From positions 1-64,000 of the forward strand of contig CALVRO010000004.1 in the NCBI GenBank assembly GCA_944358655.1: DNA of 64,000 bases. The letters are read 5' to 3'. Position numbers and translations under genes: made by a program. Under the pieces are notes generated by a model. That model saw nothing but the letters and a program-made list of their open reading frames with translations, was not told where the DNA came from and ran no database searches. Shown here one piece after another: positions 50,020 to 60,700 of this stretch. Source of the DNA: an uncultured Clostridia bacterium. Its GTDB lineage: Bacteria > Bacillota > Clostridia > Christensenellales > Borkfalkiaceae. Each line of letters opens with the position of its first letter. Position 1 is the stretch's first letter.

Positions 50020-51387
50020 TCAGTCGTTATGCTCTCCCTCTCTGTCGTACAGGTGGCAGGCCACGAAGTGGGTGGGGCTGACCTGCACCATGCGGGGATA
50101 TTCGCCCGAACACCCGGCTATGCACTGCGAGCACCTCTCCTTGAAGTAGCAGTGGTCGGGCATATTTATGGGGTTGGGCACATTGCCGGGAATGTTGAAA
50201 AGCTTGTCCGACGACGAAGTCATCGTGGGCTTGGACTTCTGCAGGCCCTGCGTGTAGGGGTGGCAGGGGTGGTGGAAAATTTCCGAAGCCGTGCCGCGCT
50301 CGATTATCTTGCCCGCATACATTACCACGACGTAGTCGGCCATTTCGGCGATGACGCCGAGGTCGTGCGTGATGAGCAGTATGGAGCCGTTTATCTTGCG
50401 CTTGAGCTCGTTGAACAGGCTGAGTATCTGCGCCTGAATGGTGACGTCGAGCGCCGTTGTGGGCTCGTCGGCTATTATGAGGCGGGGTTCGCACGCGAGG
50501 GCCATGGCTATCATGACGCGCTGGCGCATACCGCCCGAAAGCTCGTGCGGGTAGGAGGCGTACACCCTCTCGGGCATGGCTATGCCCACGAGGTTGAGCA
50601 TCTCTATCGAGCGCTTTTTGGCGAACTCCTTAGTGGCGTCGGGAACGTGGATGAGGGTGACCTCGTCGAGCTGGTTGCCTATCGTGAATACGGGGTTCAA
50701 AGAGGTCATGGGCTCCTGAAAGACCATGGACATCTGCCTGCCGCGGAGACGGTACATCTCCTTCATGGGCATCTTGGCTATGTCGAATACCCTCTCCTCC
50801 TTTTCGTAGACGCCCATGCCGTTTTCGTCCCTGACCTGCTTGGGCACGAGGGCCTGACGGCCGTGCTCGTCAATTATGGGGTTGCCGCGCTTGTCGAAGC
50901 CGGGCTCTAAAACTACGTTGCCCTTCTCGTCGCGCTCGTACACGGGGATGAGTTTACCCTTTTCGTCGCGCTTGTAGTCGATGGCTCTGAAGCGTATGGA
51001 GCCGCTGACTATCTGGCCCGAGGGGCCCTGAAGAAGGCGCATAACCGACATGGAGGTGACCGACTTGCCGCAGCCCGACTCGCCGACTACGCCGACGGTG
51101 GAATTTACGGGCACTTCGAAGCTGACGCCGTTTACCGCCTTTACCACGCCCTGATCGGTGAAGAAAAAGGAGTGGAGATCTTCTATTTCGAGGATGTTGC
51201 CCTCGTTCTTCATCTCGGCGGTGTACTCGGATATCGGCAGACGGCGGCGCTTGGCCCTTTCCAGCCTGCGCATCTCCTTATTGTTGGCGCGCGCTATGGC
51301 ACGGGCCTCGCTGCCCGTGAGATAGTGCTTTTTTGCGGCGAGCTTGGCGGCGTCGCCGCGTTTTGAGAATATGTTGGATAACTTCAT
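50020..51387 (-). CDS. oppD: Oligopeptide ABC transporter ATPase OppD with repeat insertion
   Basis: The 455-residue ATPase has Walker A GESGCGKS (102-109), Q-loop FQEP (223-226), signature SGGMRQR and Walker [11 protein letters not shown]. Two features are odd: a basic N-terminal extension of about 60 residues, and an insertion (about 136-199) between Walker A and the Q-loop made of RDEKGK, RDEKGN, DKRGN, DEHGR and RDENG units spaced by 8-13 residues. The usual C-terminal cysteine cluster ([10 protein letters not shown]) is present. Confidence 0.94.
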   Translation of the reverse strand: MKLSNIFSKRGDAAKLAAKKHYLTGSEARAIARANNKEMRRLERAKRRRLPISEYTAEMKNEGNILEIEDLHSFFFTDQGVVKAVNGVSFEVPVNSTVGVVGESGCGKSVTSMSVMRLLQGPSGQIVSGSIRFRAIDYKRDEKGKLIPVYERDEKGNVVLEPGFDKRGNPIIDEHGRQALVPKQVRDENGMGVYEKEERVFDIAKMPMKEMYRLRGRQMSMVFQEPMTSLNPVFTIGNQLDEVTLIHVPDATKEFAKKRSIEMLNLVGIAMPERVYASYPHELSGGMRQRVMIAMALACEPRLIIADEPTTALDVTIQAQILSLFNELKRKINGSILLITHDLGVIAEMADYVVVMYAGKIIERGTASEIFHHPCHPYTQGLQKSKPTMTSSSDKLFNIPGNVPNPINMPDHCYFKERCSQCIAGCSGEYPRMVQVSPTHFVACHLYDREGEHND

Positions 51388-51389
51388 GC

Positions 51390-52505
51390 CTATCGCCTCT
51401 GTTTAGGGTCGAGCGCGTCGCGCAGACCGTCTCCGATGAAGTTGAAGCCGAGGACGGCTATGACTATGCACACGCCCGAAGGCACCCACACGAAGGGGTA
51501 GTACTGCAATACTTCGTTTCGTTTTGATATGATCTCAACCATGGTACCCCACGAAGCGTAGGGCACGGGAACGCCCAGGCCGAGGTAGGAGAGCGTGCTC
51601 TCGTACAGTATCATGCTGCCGAGCGACAAGGTCATGGTGACGAGTATCTGGGGCAGAACGTTGGGGATGAGGTGCTTGAAGATGCGCCTCGGCGCCGAAT
51701 AGCCCATGGCCTCGGCGGCCACCATGTATTCCTGCTCCCTTAAATAGAGTATCTGCCCGCGCACCAATCGCGCCATGCCCGTCCACGACCACAGCGAGAT
51801 GAGCGTCATCAGCAGATAGATCGTGTACTGACTGTCTATATAACCCTCGTCGACGTAGCCGTTGAGCACGGTACTAAGTATGAGCATGAGTGGCAGCGTG
51901 GGGAAACACATAAGTACGTCGCAAAGGCGCATTATTATGTTGTCGACGGCGCCGCCGTAGAAGCCGGCTATGCCGCCCAGCACTATGCCGATGAACGACG
52001 TTAAAAATACCGCAAGGAAGCTCAATGTGATGGACAGCCTGCCGCCGTACATAAGGCGGGTGAAAATGTCCATGCCCTGCTCGTCGGTGCCGAGGATGTG
52101 CACTCTGCCGTCGGAGGAGTTGCGGTCGTCGAGGGGATAGGCAAACGAATTGACCGAATCGAAGGTTTCCACCACCTGAACGAAGGCCGAATCGCCCTCA
52201 CCGACGGTGTAAGCAGAATAGGTATATTTACCCGTACGGTCGACTTCGATCTCGCTCCACTCGCCGTAGACGACGGGGCCGAGCCAGCTGAAGAGCACGA
52301 GCGCCACAAGCATTATTATGCCCGCGATGGACAGTTTGGAGCGGAAAAAACGCCGCAGCACCATGCGCGTGGGCGACATGAGCTTTAAGTTTTTATCGAG
52401 GGGGCTTTCGCCGTCCTCTATCTCTATCTCCTCGATCTCGTTTGCGAGAGCGGGATCTTCGAGGGCCTTGAGTTCGGCCTCCTCTTTGATTGTTCTTTCG
52501 TCCAT
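51390..52505 (-). CDS. oppC: Oligopeptide ABC transporter permease OppC
   Basis: The 371-residue membrane subunit has a charged 35-residue N-terminus, one transmembrane segment, a ~75-residue extracytoplasmic part and the five-helix permease core with the coupling motif EYMVAAEAMGYSAPRRIFKHLIPN. HILGTDEQGMDIFTRLMYGGR is the hallmark of OppC/DppC proteins. It lies ten bases after oppB. Confidence 0.95.
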   Translation of the reverse strand: MDERTIKEEAELKALEDPALANEIEEIEIEDGESPLDKNLKLMSPTRMVLRRFFRSKLSIAGIIMLVALVLFSWLGPVVYGEWSEIEVDRTGKYTYSAYTVGEGDSAFVQVVETFDSVNSFAYPLDDRNSSDGRVHILGTDEQGMDIFTRLMYGGRLSITLSFLAVFLTSFIGIVLGGIAGFYGGAVDNIIMRLCDVLMCFPTLPLMLILSTVLNGYVDEGYIDSQYTIYLLMTLISLWSWTGMARLVRGQILYLREQEYMVAAEAMGYSAPRRIFKHLIPNVLPQILVTMTLSLGSMILYESTLSYLGLGVPVPYASWGTMVEIISKRNEVLQYYPFVWVPSGVCIVIAVLGFNFIGDGLRDALDPKQRR

Positions 52506-52515
52506 ACCGCCCTCC

Positions 52516-53514
52516 TTATGCGAGCTTGACGCGGGGATCTACCACCGCGTACATGAGGTCTGCCATCAGCACGCCCAGCACCGAAAGCACGGCGAGGAAC
52601 ATGTTGTACGTCATTATGACGGGTATATCTCCCTCCTGCATGGCCGTTAGGGCGTAGTTGCCTATGCCCGTCAGGCTGAACACCTGCTCGGTTATCATGG
52701 CGCCCGAGAAGAGGGACGGAATGAGGCCTGCAAGGCTGGTGACGAGGGGTATCATGGTGTTGCGGAAGGCGTGCTTGTAGATGACTATGCTCTCCTTGAG
52801 GCCCTTGGCGCGCGCCGTGCGGATATAGTCGGAGTTGAGCACCTCGAGCATGTTCGTCCTCGTCATTCTCATTCGCGAGCCTATGGAGAGTATGCACACG
52901 GTGAGTATGGGCAGGAACATATGCCTCAAGTAGTCGACGATGGCCGCCCAGCCCGTGTATGTCATGCCCGCGTCGGTCATGCCCGAAACGGGGAACCAGC
53001 CGAGCTTGTTGGCAAAGATATCCTTTAACACCTGCCCGAAGAAGAACGAGGGCAGCGAAATGCCTATAAGCACGAATATGGTTACAACATAGTCGCGGAT
53101 GGAATACTGGTGGGTGGCGGCGGTGATGCCGAGGGGAATGGCGACGAGAAATTCGAATATCATGGAGACAAACGCCACAAAGAAGGACGTGGCTATTCTG
53201 TCCGGCTTGAATATCTCGCCGAGCACGGGGCTCTTATCTATGAAGCTGGTGCCGAAATCCCCCTGAAAGAGGTTGCCCAGCCACTGGAAGTAGCCCTTTA
53301 CCCATCCGCCGAAGGTGTCGTCGCCCAGGCCGTAGGCCTCGTACAGCGCTTTGCGCAGTTCGTCCCCTACCGTTGCGCCGCCCTGCGCCATCTGAGCTAT
53401 GAGGGTATCGACATAGTTGGTGGGCATGCAGCGCAGCAGTATGTAGAGGATGGCGGACACTCCCAAAAGGAGAAGGAAGGCGATTATCAGTCGCTTTATT
53501 ATATATTTGACCAT
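52516..53514 (-). CDS. oppB: Oligopeptide ABC transporter permease OppB
   Basis: The 332-residue permease has six hydrophobic segments, the N-terminal hallmark IIKRLIIAFLLLLGVSAILY and the coupling motif DYIRTARAKGLKESIVIYKHAFRN. The FGTSFIDKSPV segment is the usual extracytoplasmic part. It pairs with OppC to form the channel. Confidence 0.95.
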   Translation of the reverse strand: MVKYIIKRLIIAFLLLLGVSAILYILLRCMPTNYVDTLIAQMAQGGATVGDELRKALYEAYGLGDDTFGGWVKGYFQWLGNLFQGDFGTSFIDKSPVLGEIFKPDRIATSFFVAFVSMIFEFLVAIPLGITAATHQYSIRDYVVTIFVLIGISLPSFFFGQVLKDIFANKLGWFPVSGMTDAGMTYTGWAAIVDYLRHMFLPILTVCILSIGSRMRMTRTNMLEVLNSDYIRTARAKGLKESIVIYKHAFRNTMIPLVTSLAGLIPSLFSGAMITEQVFSLTGIGNYALTAMQEGDIPVIMTYNMFLAVLSVLGVLMADLMYAVVDPRVKLA

Positions 53515-53540
53515 AGGGTATTACCTTGCGGTCGGCGGGC

Positions 53541-56156
53541 TCAAGCTATGAGCTCAAGCTCCCAGACCTTTTCGAGAGGTGACGAGTAGGGGTTGACCGC
53601 CGTGGTGAAGCCGGTGACCGTTTTGGGGTTGTAGGCATACAGTTCCTGCCTCTGATAGATGGGGCGCTCGACGGCGAGCTCGCTGACGAGTTCCATAGCG
53701 TCCTCGTAGAGTGCCCTTCTCGTCGTCTGGTCGGTTATCTCCCTGGCGTCGTCGATGATGCCGCTCAGTTGACGGATAATACCATACTCCGTGCTGTAGA
53801 GGGTGGTGTTTTCCTTTATCTCGCGGTAGCCCCACGCATATGTGGAGGAGGCCGTCGAGTTCATGTGGTAGACCTGATACATGTCGGGGTCGATGGTGGA
53901 GCCCCATGCCGCCGCCCACACTTCGAGCGAGCCGGTGGCCAGCTTGGTGAGCGCCTGCGAGTCGGCCCTTAAAGTAACCTTCCAGCCCAGACCGTTCAGA
54001 AGTTCTGCCGCGTTGATGAATACTGCATAGCAGGGATGCTCGGTTATCGAGGCGCCGGCTACGGTGAAGGTTATCTCCAGCTCGGAATCGCCCGCCTTTA
54101 CGCCAGCCGCGTTCATGTACTTCTGAATGGTAGTCTTTGCGGCGGCGTCGGTAGTGTACCTCATGTAATCTTCGGGATTGGCCTTTTCGCTGCGCGTGAT
54201 ATCGTCGTTAGTCCAGCTTGAGAAGGGATACGCCCAGCTCGTCTTGGACATGGGCCAGTTGATGGTTATGCAGGTGCCCGTCTGATAGAAGCTTGTGGCG
54301 AGCGCCGGATTGAGAGCGGCCATTATGGCCCTGCGCACGTTGATGTTGGGCACTTTGCCGGCGTTGATGCCTATGTAGCCGTAGCCGAGCTGCCACGAGG
54401 ACATCGTAGCGGCGGTGCCTTCCTTCTCCATTGCAGTCAGCCTGTCGGCGTTTACCTTGGTGAATTGGGGAACGGCGTAGTCGAGCTCGCCGCTGGCAAG
54501 CTTATCGATGGCGTCCGACGAGCTGGTTATCTGCATGCGCAGCTTTTCGGTTTTGACTTCGAACATGAAGTTTTTGTTGGCCTTGTAGTAAACTACGTTG
54601 TTCGACCAGAAGCCGTTGGCTTCGGGGTTGTCCGAATTGTTGACGTCGGTGGCCATGTAGGGGCCCGCGCCGACGGGGATATTTACGTTGTCAAAGGACT
54701 GGATGACGTTGGCCTGGAAGTCGGAATCGCCGAACGTGACGCCGAAGTTGTCGTTGGCAATGTCCACCTCGTCGCCGTTGCCGTAGATATGCACGGGCGC
54801 GACGGTGAAGCCGAAGTTGTAGATGGCCTTGGGGTCTACGCCGTTGATGGTTATCTGCAGTACGTCGTACTCGTCTGCGTTCTTGGGCGTGCCGTCCTCG
54901 TTGTGATCATGGGCGACCGCATAGGTGGTGCCCTCTATGGTTACTTCGGAGGTGTCGGTATCGTGGCCGAGAGATTTTACGCCCGAAATGCTCGGCACGT
55001 TGAGTTCGCCCTCGGTGACGTTCTGATAGAGCAATACCGTGGTGGCGTCGGCGGCAAACCTTGTAAGCGTGGTGCCGGCCGTGCCGTAGACGGTGAGCAG
55101 CTGGTCGAAGCTGGCCAGCATCCTGTCCTCGTGGATGCGGGTCTGCGCCTCCTCTACCGTCTTATACTGGGAAGCAAGCGACTCGTTGTCGAAGCTCAAT
55201 ATCTTTTCAAGATTGTCCTGGCCCAATATCTGCTCATATTTGGGGGTGATATATCCTTCATAGAGCAGGAACCTGAACACTTCGTTCTTATCGCCCTCTA
55301 TTCTGGAGGCCCACTCCTTATAGGGTGCGGTGGTGGTGTCGTAGGACTCGTTGGCGGCTATGCGGTCGGCCTCGAGCTCCTCCTTGTAGGTTTCGCTGAC
55401 GTAATCGTAGTCGGCCTTTATCTGCTTGCGCCAGTCGTCTATAGTCATCTTTTCCTGCTCGGCGTCGGTGGCTACGGCGTCCCTGTAGCCCGAGGAGATG
55501 TTTTCAACGCTCGTTATCTCGGTGTCGACATAATCGTCGAAATCCTCTTTGGTGACGTAGTACGAACTTTCGTTGAGTCCGCCGCCGGCCATGTAGAATA
55601 TCCTTATGAGCTCCTGCCTGCGGGCGCGGGCAAGGGCGTTGGCGCGGGTGGAGATGCTCTCGGCCTGGCTGTCGCCGCTGCCCCTTATCTGCGTTCTGTA
55701 GTCCGAAAGGCCCTGGATATCAATGGAGTACATGGTGGACGAGCCCGTGTAGACGGGGTCGAGATACTCGTAGATATTGAACATTACGTCGTTCATCGTG
55801 AGGGGCACGCCGTCAGAGAACTTGAGGCCGTTTTTGATGACGAAGGTGTACACCGTCTGGCTGCCCTGTTCGTCGACGTCGAAGTCGAGGGCGACGGTGG
55901 CCTTGTCCTCGCCCGCCTCGGGCTGCCCTTGGCTGTCGGTGGAGAGCATGCCTATCTGCGTGAGGCCTACAACGTCCATATCCGTGCCCGAAGTGGCATA
56001 GAAGGGATTGAACAGACCGCTGAGGTCCTCGGTCATGATGACTATGCTGTCCTTTTTGGACGCGCCGTCCGCACAGGCGGCGAGGGGCAAGATGCTCACC
56101 CCCATTGCTCCGCACACCGTGAGGGCGATAGCGCGTATGAGCTTGCTACTTTTCAT
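53541..56156 (-). CDS. oppA: Oligopeptide-binding lipoprotein OppA with large insertion
   Basis: The 871-residue protein is a family-5 solute-binding lipoprotein (lipobox LAAC, Cys28). The family core is visible as VIKNGLKFSDGVPLTMNDVMFNIYEYLDP (106-134), AVPQF, LGYGYIGINAGKVPNINVRRAIMAALNP and a C-terminal half ending in AYNPKTVTGF. Usual length is about 540; here roughly residues 165-425 are an insertion rich in Glu/Lys/Tyr helices (DWRKQIKADYDYVSETYKEELEAD is typical). It overlaps the preceding lipoprotein gene by four bases. It should deliver peptides to OppBC. Confidence 0.93.
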   Translation of the reverse strand: MKSSKLIRAIALTVCGAMGVSILPLAACADGASKKDSIVIMTEDLSGLFNPFYATSGTDMDVVGLTQIGMLSTDSQGQPEAGEDKATVALDFDVDEQGSQTVYTFVIKNGLKFSDGVPLTMNDVMFNIYEYLDPVYTGSSTMYSIDIQGLSDYRTQIRGSGDSQAESISTRANALARARRQELIRIFYMAGGGLNESSYYVTKEDFDDYVDTEITSVENISSGYRDAVATDAEQEKMTIDDWRKQIKADYDYVSETYKEELEADRIAANESYDTTTAPYKEWASRIEGDKNEVFRFLLYEGYITPKYEQILGQDNLEKILSFDNESLASQYKTVEEAQTRIHEDRMLASFDQLLTVYGTAGTTLTRFAADATTVLLYQNVTEGELNVPSISGVKSLGHDTDTSEVTIEGTTYAVAHDHNEDGTPKNADEYDVLQITINGVDPKAIYNFGFTVAPVHIYGNGDEVDIANDNFGVTFGDSDFQANVIQSFDNVNIPVGAGPYMATDVNNSDNPEANGFWSNNVVYYKANKNFMFEVKTEKLRMQITSSSDAIDKLASGELDYAVPQFTKVNADRLTAMEKEGTAATMSSWQLGYGYIGINAGKVPNINVRRAIMAALNPALATSFYQTGTCITINWPMSKTSWAYPFSSWTNDDITRSEKANPEDYMRYTTDAAAKTTIQKYMNAAGVKAGDSELEITFTVAGASITEHPCYAVFINAAELLNGLGWKVTLRADSQALTKLATGSLEVWAAAWGSTIDPDMYQVYHMNSTASSTYAWGYREIKENTTLYSTEYGIIRQLSGIIDDAREITDQTTRRALYEDAMELVSELAVERPIYQRQELYAYNPKTVTGFTTAVNPYSSPLEKVWELELIA

Positions 56157-57763
56157 TTTGTTTCCTCCGGATGATTGATTATATACTCCTCTTGCTCCAA
56201 CGAAGATTGAAGCGTTACAAACTTTGCCGTGACGTTGCCGTCGTCGTCGATATATACGGCGGGGCCGCCCGTCTCCTCGTCGATCTCGAAGGGATAGTCG
56301 TATTTGCCTTCGTAGTTTTCAACTCCGTAGACCATCAATGTTACGGCGTCGGCGGTGATGCCCGAAAGGTCGCCGTTGGCCACAAGGTTTATCTTATAGC
56401 CGTCGTCGTTCATGGGCGGAGTGATATTGCCTATCCTGAACGCGGCTTCGGCAATGGTTATGCCCGAAACCTGCGCGCCCTCGGCTATCTGTCCCGAGAA
56501 CAGGCCGAAGCGGGAATCGGTGACGCCGTAGCCGGTGTTTGCAAGATCGAAAGTTACGTTGACAAAGTCGATATCGGCTATCTCGGCGCCTGCGGCAACT
56601 TCGCCGAACAGGCCGCCCCTGGAGCCGCCCGCTCCGTAGACGATGCTTACGTTGCTTATGGTTATGCGCTCGCCCCCGGCGGGGACAAATCTGCCCGTGA
56701 ACGTGTTGTTGCTGAGTGCCGCAGGCCACGTTACGGCCTCTTCGGTGCCCGACTTGAAGTCGAGATCGCCGAGTATTTCGTAATAGCCCGAGCTGTCGCC
56801 GTTGGCGGCGAGCTGTTCGGCGTTCTCTATCCTGTAGCGCGTGCCCTCGTCGAAGTCGACGTAGATATTCTGCACCCTGTTCTGCGCGGTGCCCGTGTCC
56901 TCGTTGAGCGCGCCCTCGTGAGCGAAAGTGCCCTCTATGGGCCGGGTGCGATCCTCGTCGGCGTATGCCGCCGCAAAGGTGTAGCCCGAGCGCGAGGGGA
57001 ATACGAAGCCCGTGCTCATATCCGAGTAGATATAGTTGTAATTCATGGCGCCGCCCTGCCAGTCGGGCACGGCTATCTCGTTGAAATCGAGGTACCCTTC
57101 CGCCCCGGGCTGGCTTTCGGCGATGAAGTAGTCGAAACTGGTCGTGCCGTAGAGCACCCATTCGTCGCCGTCGGCATAGTAGTAGTCAAACTCGAAGTAG
57201 GGCACCCAGCAGGCGTACAGAGTGAGCTCTACGCGGCCCTCTTCGGGGTTGTAGACCACTCTGTCCTCTTCGAAGTCCCACCTGTCCGAATAGGTATAGG
57301 CGGGGAAACCTTCAACGCTTGTGCCGCTTTCGTCCAGATAATAATAGCCGCCGTCGCCGTCGCTTTCAAGCACATGGCCGTAGCCGTCGACGGGCTTGCC
57401 GTCCTTTAAGACGGGCTCCCTGCTCTTGTACCAGCCGTACAGCGAATAGTTCTGCATCGTAAGCGAAATATTGTCGCTCTCGCTGGCGCCCGAAGGGCGG
57501 CTCGGGTCGAGCGGGTCGAGGAGCTTGACCTCTATGTTGCCGTCGGCGTCGGGGGTGTAGCCGCCGTTATCGACGTCGTACATGTCGATTATCGCCGTCC
57601 CCTCCTTGGCAAGGAATGTGCCGCCGTTGGGGTCCCACCTTACGACAACTTCGCTGTTCTGGTAGTTACTGTCGTAAACAGTCTGCGGCGCGCAGGCCGC
57701 GGCGCCGGCGCACAGCGCGCCGAGGCCGAGCATGCACAACACAATTTTTAGCTTTTTTAACAT
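56153..57763 (-). CDS. Surface lipoprotein with InlB-like and GLUG-like repeats
   Basis: The 536-residue protein has a lipoprotein signal (Cys24). VVVRWDPNGGTFLA, SLYGWYKSR and LYACWVPYFEFDYYYADGDEWV resemble Listeria/Bacteroides InlB B-repeats. From about residue 305, YRIENAEQLAANG, YYEILGDLDF and RGGLFGEVA/FGLFSGQIAEGA are GLUG-type units of a beta-helix. It lies 16 bases after the giant protease and overlaps oppA by four bases. Probably a surface adhesin or substrate-capture protein; not a known Opp subunit. Confidence 0.8.
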   Translation of the reverse strand: MLKKLKIVLCMLGLGALCAGAAACAPQTVYDSNYQNSEVVVRWDPNGGTFLAKEGTAIIDMYDVDNGGYTPDADGNIEVKLLDPLDPSRPSGASESDNISLTMQNYSLYGWYKSREPVLKDGKPVDGYGHVLESDGDGGYYYLDESGTSVEGFPAYTYSDRWDFEEDRVVYNPEEGRVELTLYACWVPYFEFDYYYADGDEWVLYGTTSFDYFIAESQPGAEGYLDFNEIAVPDWQGGAMNYNYIYSDMSTGFVFPSRSGYTFAAAYADEDRTRPIEGTFAHEGALNEDTGTAQNRVQNIYVDFDEGTRYRIENAEQLAANGDSSGYYEILGDLDFKSGTEEAVTWPAALSNNTFTGRFVPAGGERITISNVSIVYGAGGSRGGLFGEVAAGAEIADIDFVNVTFDLANTGYGVTDSRFGLFSGQIAEGAQVSGITIAEAAFRIGNITPPMNDDGYKINLVANGDLSGITADAVTLMVYGVENYEGKYDYPFEIDEETGGPAVYIDDDGNVTAKFVTLQSSLEQEEYIINHPEETK

Positions 57764-57778
57764 ATCCGTTCTTCTTTT

Positions 57779-60700
57779 TTAAGCGTTGCGCTTGTTATTT
57801 TTTTTGAGCAGCACCACATAGACCACAAGGCCTATAACCACGAGCAGCAGCGCTCCCGCTATAATGAGCCCGACCATATTGTCGGCGAAGAAGTTGCCTT
57901 CCTCGGGCTGAGGGGGCTCTTCGGGCTGAGGGGGATCGATGGTTCCGCCGCCCTCCTGGTTCTTGTAGTACTCTATCATCGACTCGGCGCTCTCAAGCAG
58001 GTCGATATTGGTGACGAGCGACTGCTGTTCGAGCGAAGTGATGGCGTCGTAAGCGGCGCGCACGGCGGCGACTTCCGCCTCGTCCTCGAGCGTTATCGCC
58101 GAGGTTTCGGGCAGCGCGGCTATCATTGCAATTACCCGCAGCGTGGTCTCGTCGGCGGCAAGCGCGCCAAGGGCCTTTACTCCGAAGTACTGCGAGAAGA
58201 TGAACGTGTCGTAGCCCTGACCGTTGGAGGGCATTACCATTACTATGGGCGCGTCGATATGGCCGATATGGTCGACAAAGTTGGCGCCGAAGTAGAAGTT
58301 GGTGTAGTTGGAGGTGACGTTCCACATGTAGAAGTCGACAATGCCGAGGCCCTCTGCCGACGTGCCGCCGCTGAGCGCGACGTAGCCGGTGTAGGGAAGG
58401 TTGGTGTAGAGAAGGTAATCTTCGTCGTACCTCTCCTCGAGCACGGGGGCTTCGTAGCTTGTGAATATGACCGTTCCCAGCTGTCCGCAGCCGTAGAAGG
58501 CCTTGTCGCCTATGGCCCTGACGGTGGAAGCGATGGTCACGCTCTTTAAGGGCGCGCCCTCGAAGGCGTTGGCGGTTATCCTTACGGTGCCCTCCTCCAC
58601 CGTGTAGTCGGTGGCGGGGTTGGCGGCGGGATAGCTGATGAGTTCGAGCCCGTTGGGGGTGCTTGCATACAGCACGCCGCCTATTACCTGCACGCTGTCG
58701 CTTACGGCGTAATCGCCGTTGAGCGCCGTGCCGAAGGTCTGGCCGTTGAAGGTCTGCTCCTCCTCCCTTGCAAAGGTCTGCACGGGGCAGCCCGCGAAGG
58801 GATTTTCGCCGAGCGATACGAGGCTGCCGGCGACGGTGACCGTGCCGCCCTCCTCAGTCCTTTCGGCGACAAGCACTACCTCCTCTACGGGCGACCATGC
58901 GAAGGCGAAGTCGCCTGCGGCCGTAACGCCCGAGAGATCTATAGCTTTCAGAGCGCTGTACGCAAAGGCGTATGCGCCGACGGAATATACCGACGAGAGG
59001 TTTTTGACCTCGGAAAGAGCCGAGCAGCCGTAGAAGGCGCCCTCGCCTATTGCGGCGCCGACCGACTGCGCGTCGGCCGCCTTGAGCGTTACGCTGCCCA
59101 GCGCAGTGCCCGCAAAGGCGTACGCGCCCACCTCGGCCACGGCCGACAGATCGGCCGACCTGAGGGGAGTGCCCGCAAAGGCGTATTGTCCCACGGTGGC
59201 TATGTTGGCGGGAAGGTTGAGCTCGCCAAGGGCCGTCTCGGCGAACGCGTAAGCGGGAACATAGCTTACGTTGGCACCCAGAGTCATCGAAGTGAGGTTG
59301 CCGTTGTAGGCGAACATTCCCTCGCCGAGCGAAGTTGCCGAAGTGAGGTCTGCCGAAGCGACCTTAGGGGTGTATGTCCTGTAGATATCCTCTCCCGCGG
59401 CGGCCGTGCCGTCCTCGCCGACGATTATCTCGAAGGCCTGCTGGATAACGTAGCCGCTTGCGGTGTTGGCCGTGGAGGAATAGTATATGTCCGCCAGCCT
59501 CGAGCCGGAGAAGGCGTAAGCGCCCACGCCGACGGCCTTGGAGAGGTCGATATTTTCAAGCGCGATATCGTCGTAGAAGGCGTAAGCGCCTATTTCGGCG
59601 CCGCTGCCGAGCGCGACCGAGGTCAGTTTTGCGTTGCCCGCAAAGGCATACGCGCCCATCTGCACGCCGTCGCCTATCGTAAGCGAGGTCAGCGACGAGG
59701 TGATGTTGCCCTCGAAATCGTACTTGAGGTAGGTCATCGTGCCGCCCGCGGACGAATAAGTATAGGACTTATAATATGTATTGATGTAGGCGGCGAACAC
59801 TTCGGGGCTCTCCTCGACGATGTCGGGGTTGGCCTCGTAGCTGTATATGCCGACGGGGCAGTAGAAGGCGCCCTCGCCGAGCACAACGTTGTCGCCGACG
59901 ACGACCGTTTTAAGGGCTTTGCAGTATGCAAAGGCGTATGCGCCGACGGCGGTGCCGTCCTCCACTTCCACCGACGTGAGAGCCGTTTCGGCAAAGGCGT
60001 AGCTGCCTATCGAGCCGACGTTGGAGAGATCGAAGTATTCGAGGGCCGTGCCCGCGAAGGCATAGTCGCCTATGGTTATCTTTTGTCCGTCGCCGCCGTC
60101 GGACAGCTGCACCTCGTAGAGGCTGGTGCAGTCGGCAAAGGCGTAGGCCTCTACCGTGACGGCCTTGGGAGCGACGACGCGGAATATTATGCCGTTGCCC
60201 GCGAACGCGCCCGCCGTGATGACGGTGGCGTCGGGAAGGGTGAGCGTGTTGCCGCTCTGTCCCCTGTAGTTGGGAGCGACGAGCACTACCGTGCCGCCGT
60301 CCGCGCTGTAGATGACGGCGCCATTCTCACCCGTCTTTAATGCGGTGTTGCCCGCGTCGACCTTGAAGGACGACACGGCGGTATCCGCAAAGGCGTACTC
60401 GCCGATGACGGCGACGTCGCGGCCTATGGTGACGGTTGAAAGACCGGTGCAGCCCGCAAAGGCGTACGAGGGAATGACTGCGGCGTTGATATTTATGGTG
60501 CGCAGACGGGGGCAGTCGGCGAACACATAGGAGCCGAGCTTGAGCCTTGCCGCGCGGTAGTCGACGGACGAGAGGGCGGCGTTGTTCATGAACGCTCCCT
60601 CGCCGAGCGACTGGCAGGTGGCGGGAAGCTCGACAAAGGTGAGCTTGCCGTCGGCAAAGGCGTGGTTGCCTATTGCCGCCACCCTGTCTAAGGTCACGGA

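Noticed and set aside
54465..56174. 569-codon frame opposite oppA
   Set aside because: The opposite strand encodes a clear solute-binding lipoprotein; this frame has no signals or family motifs.
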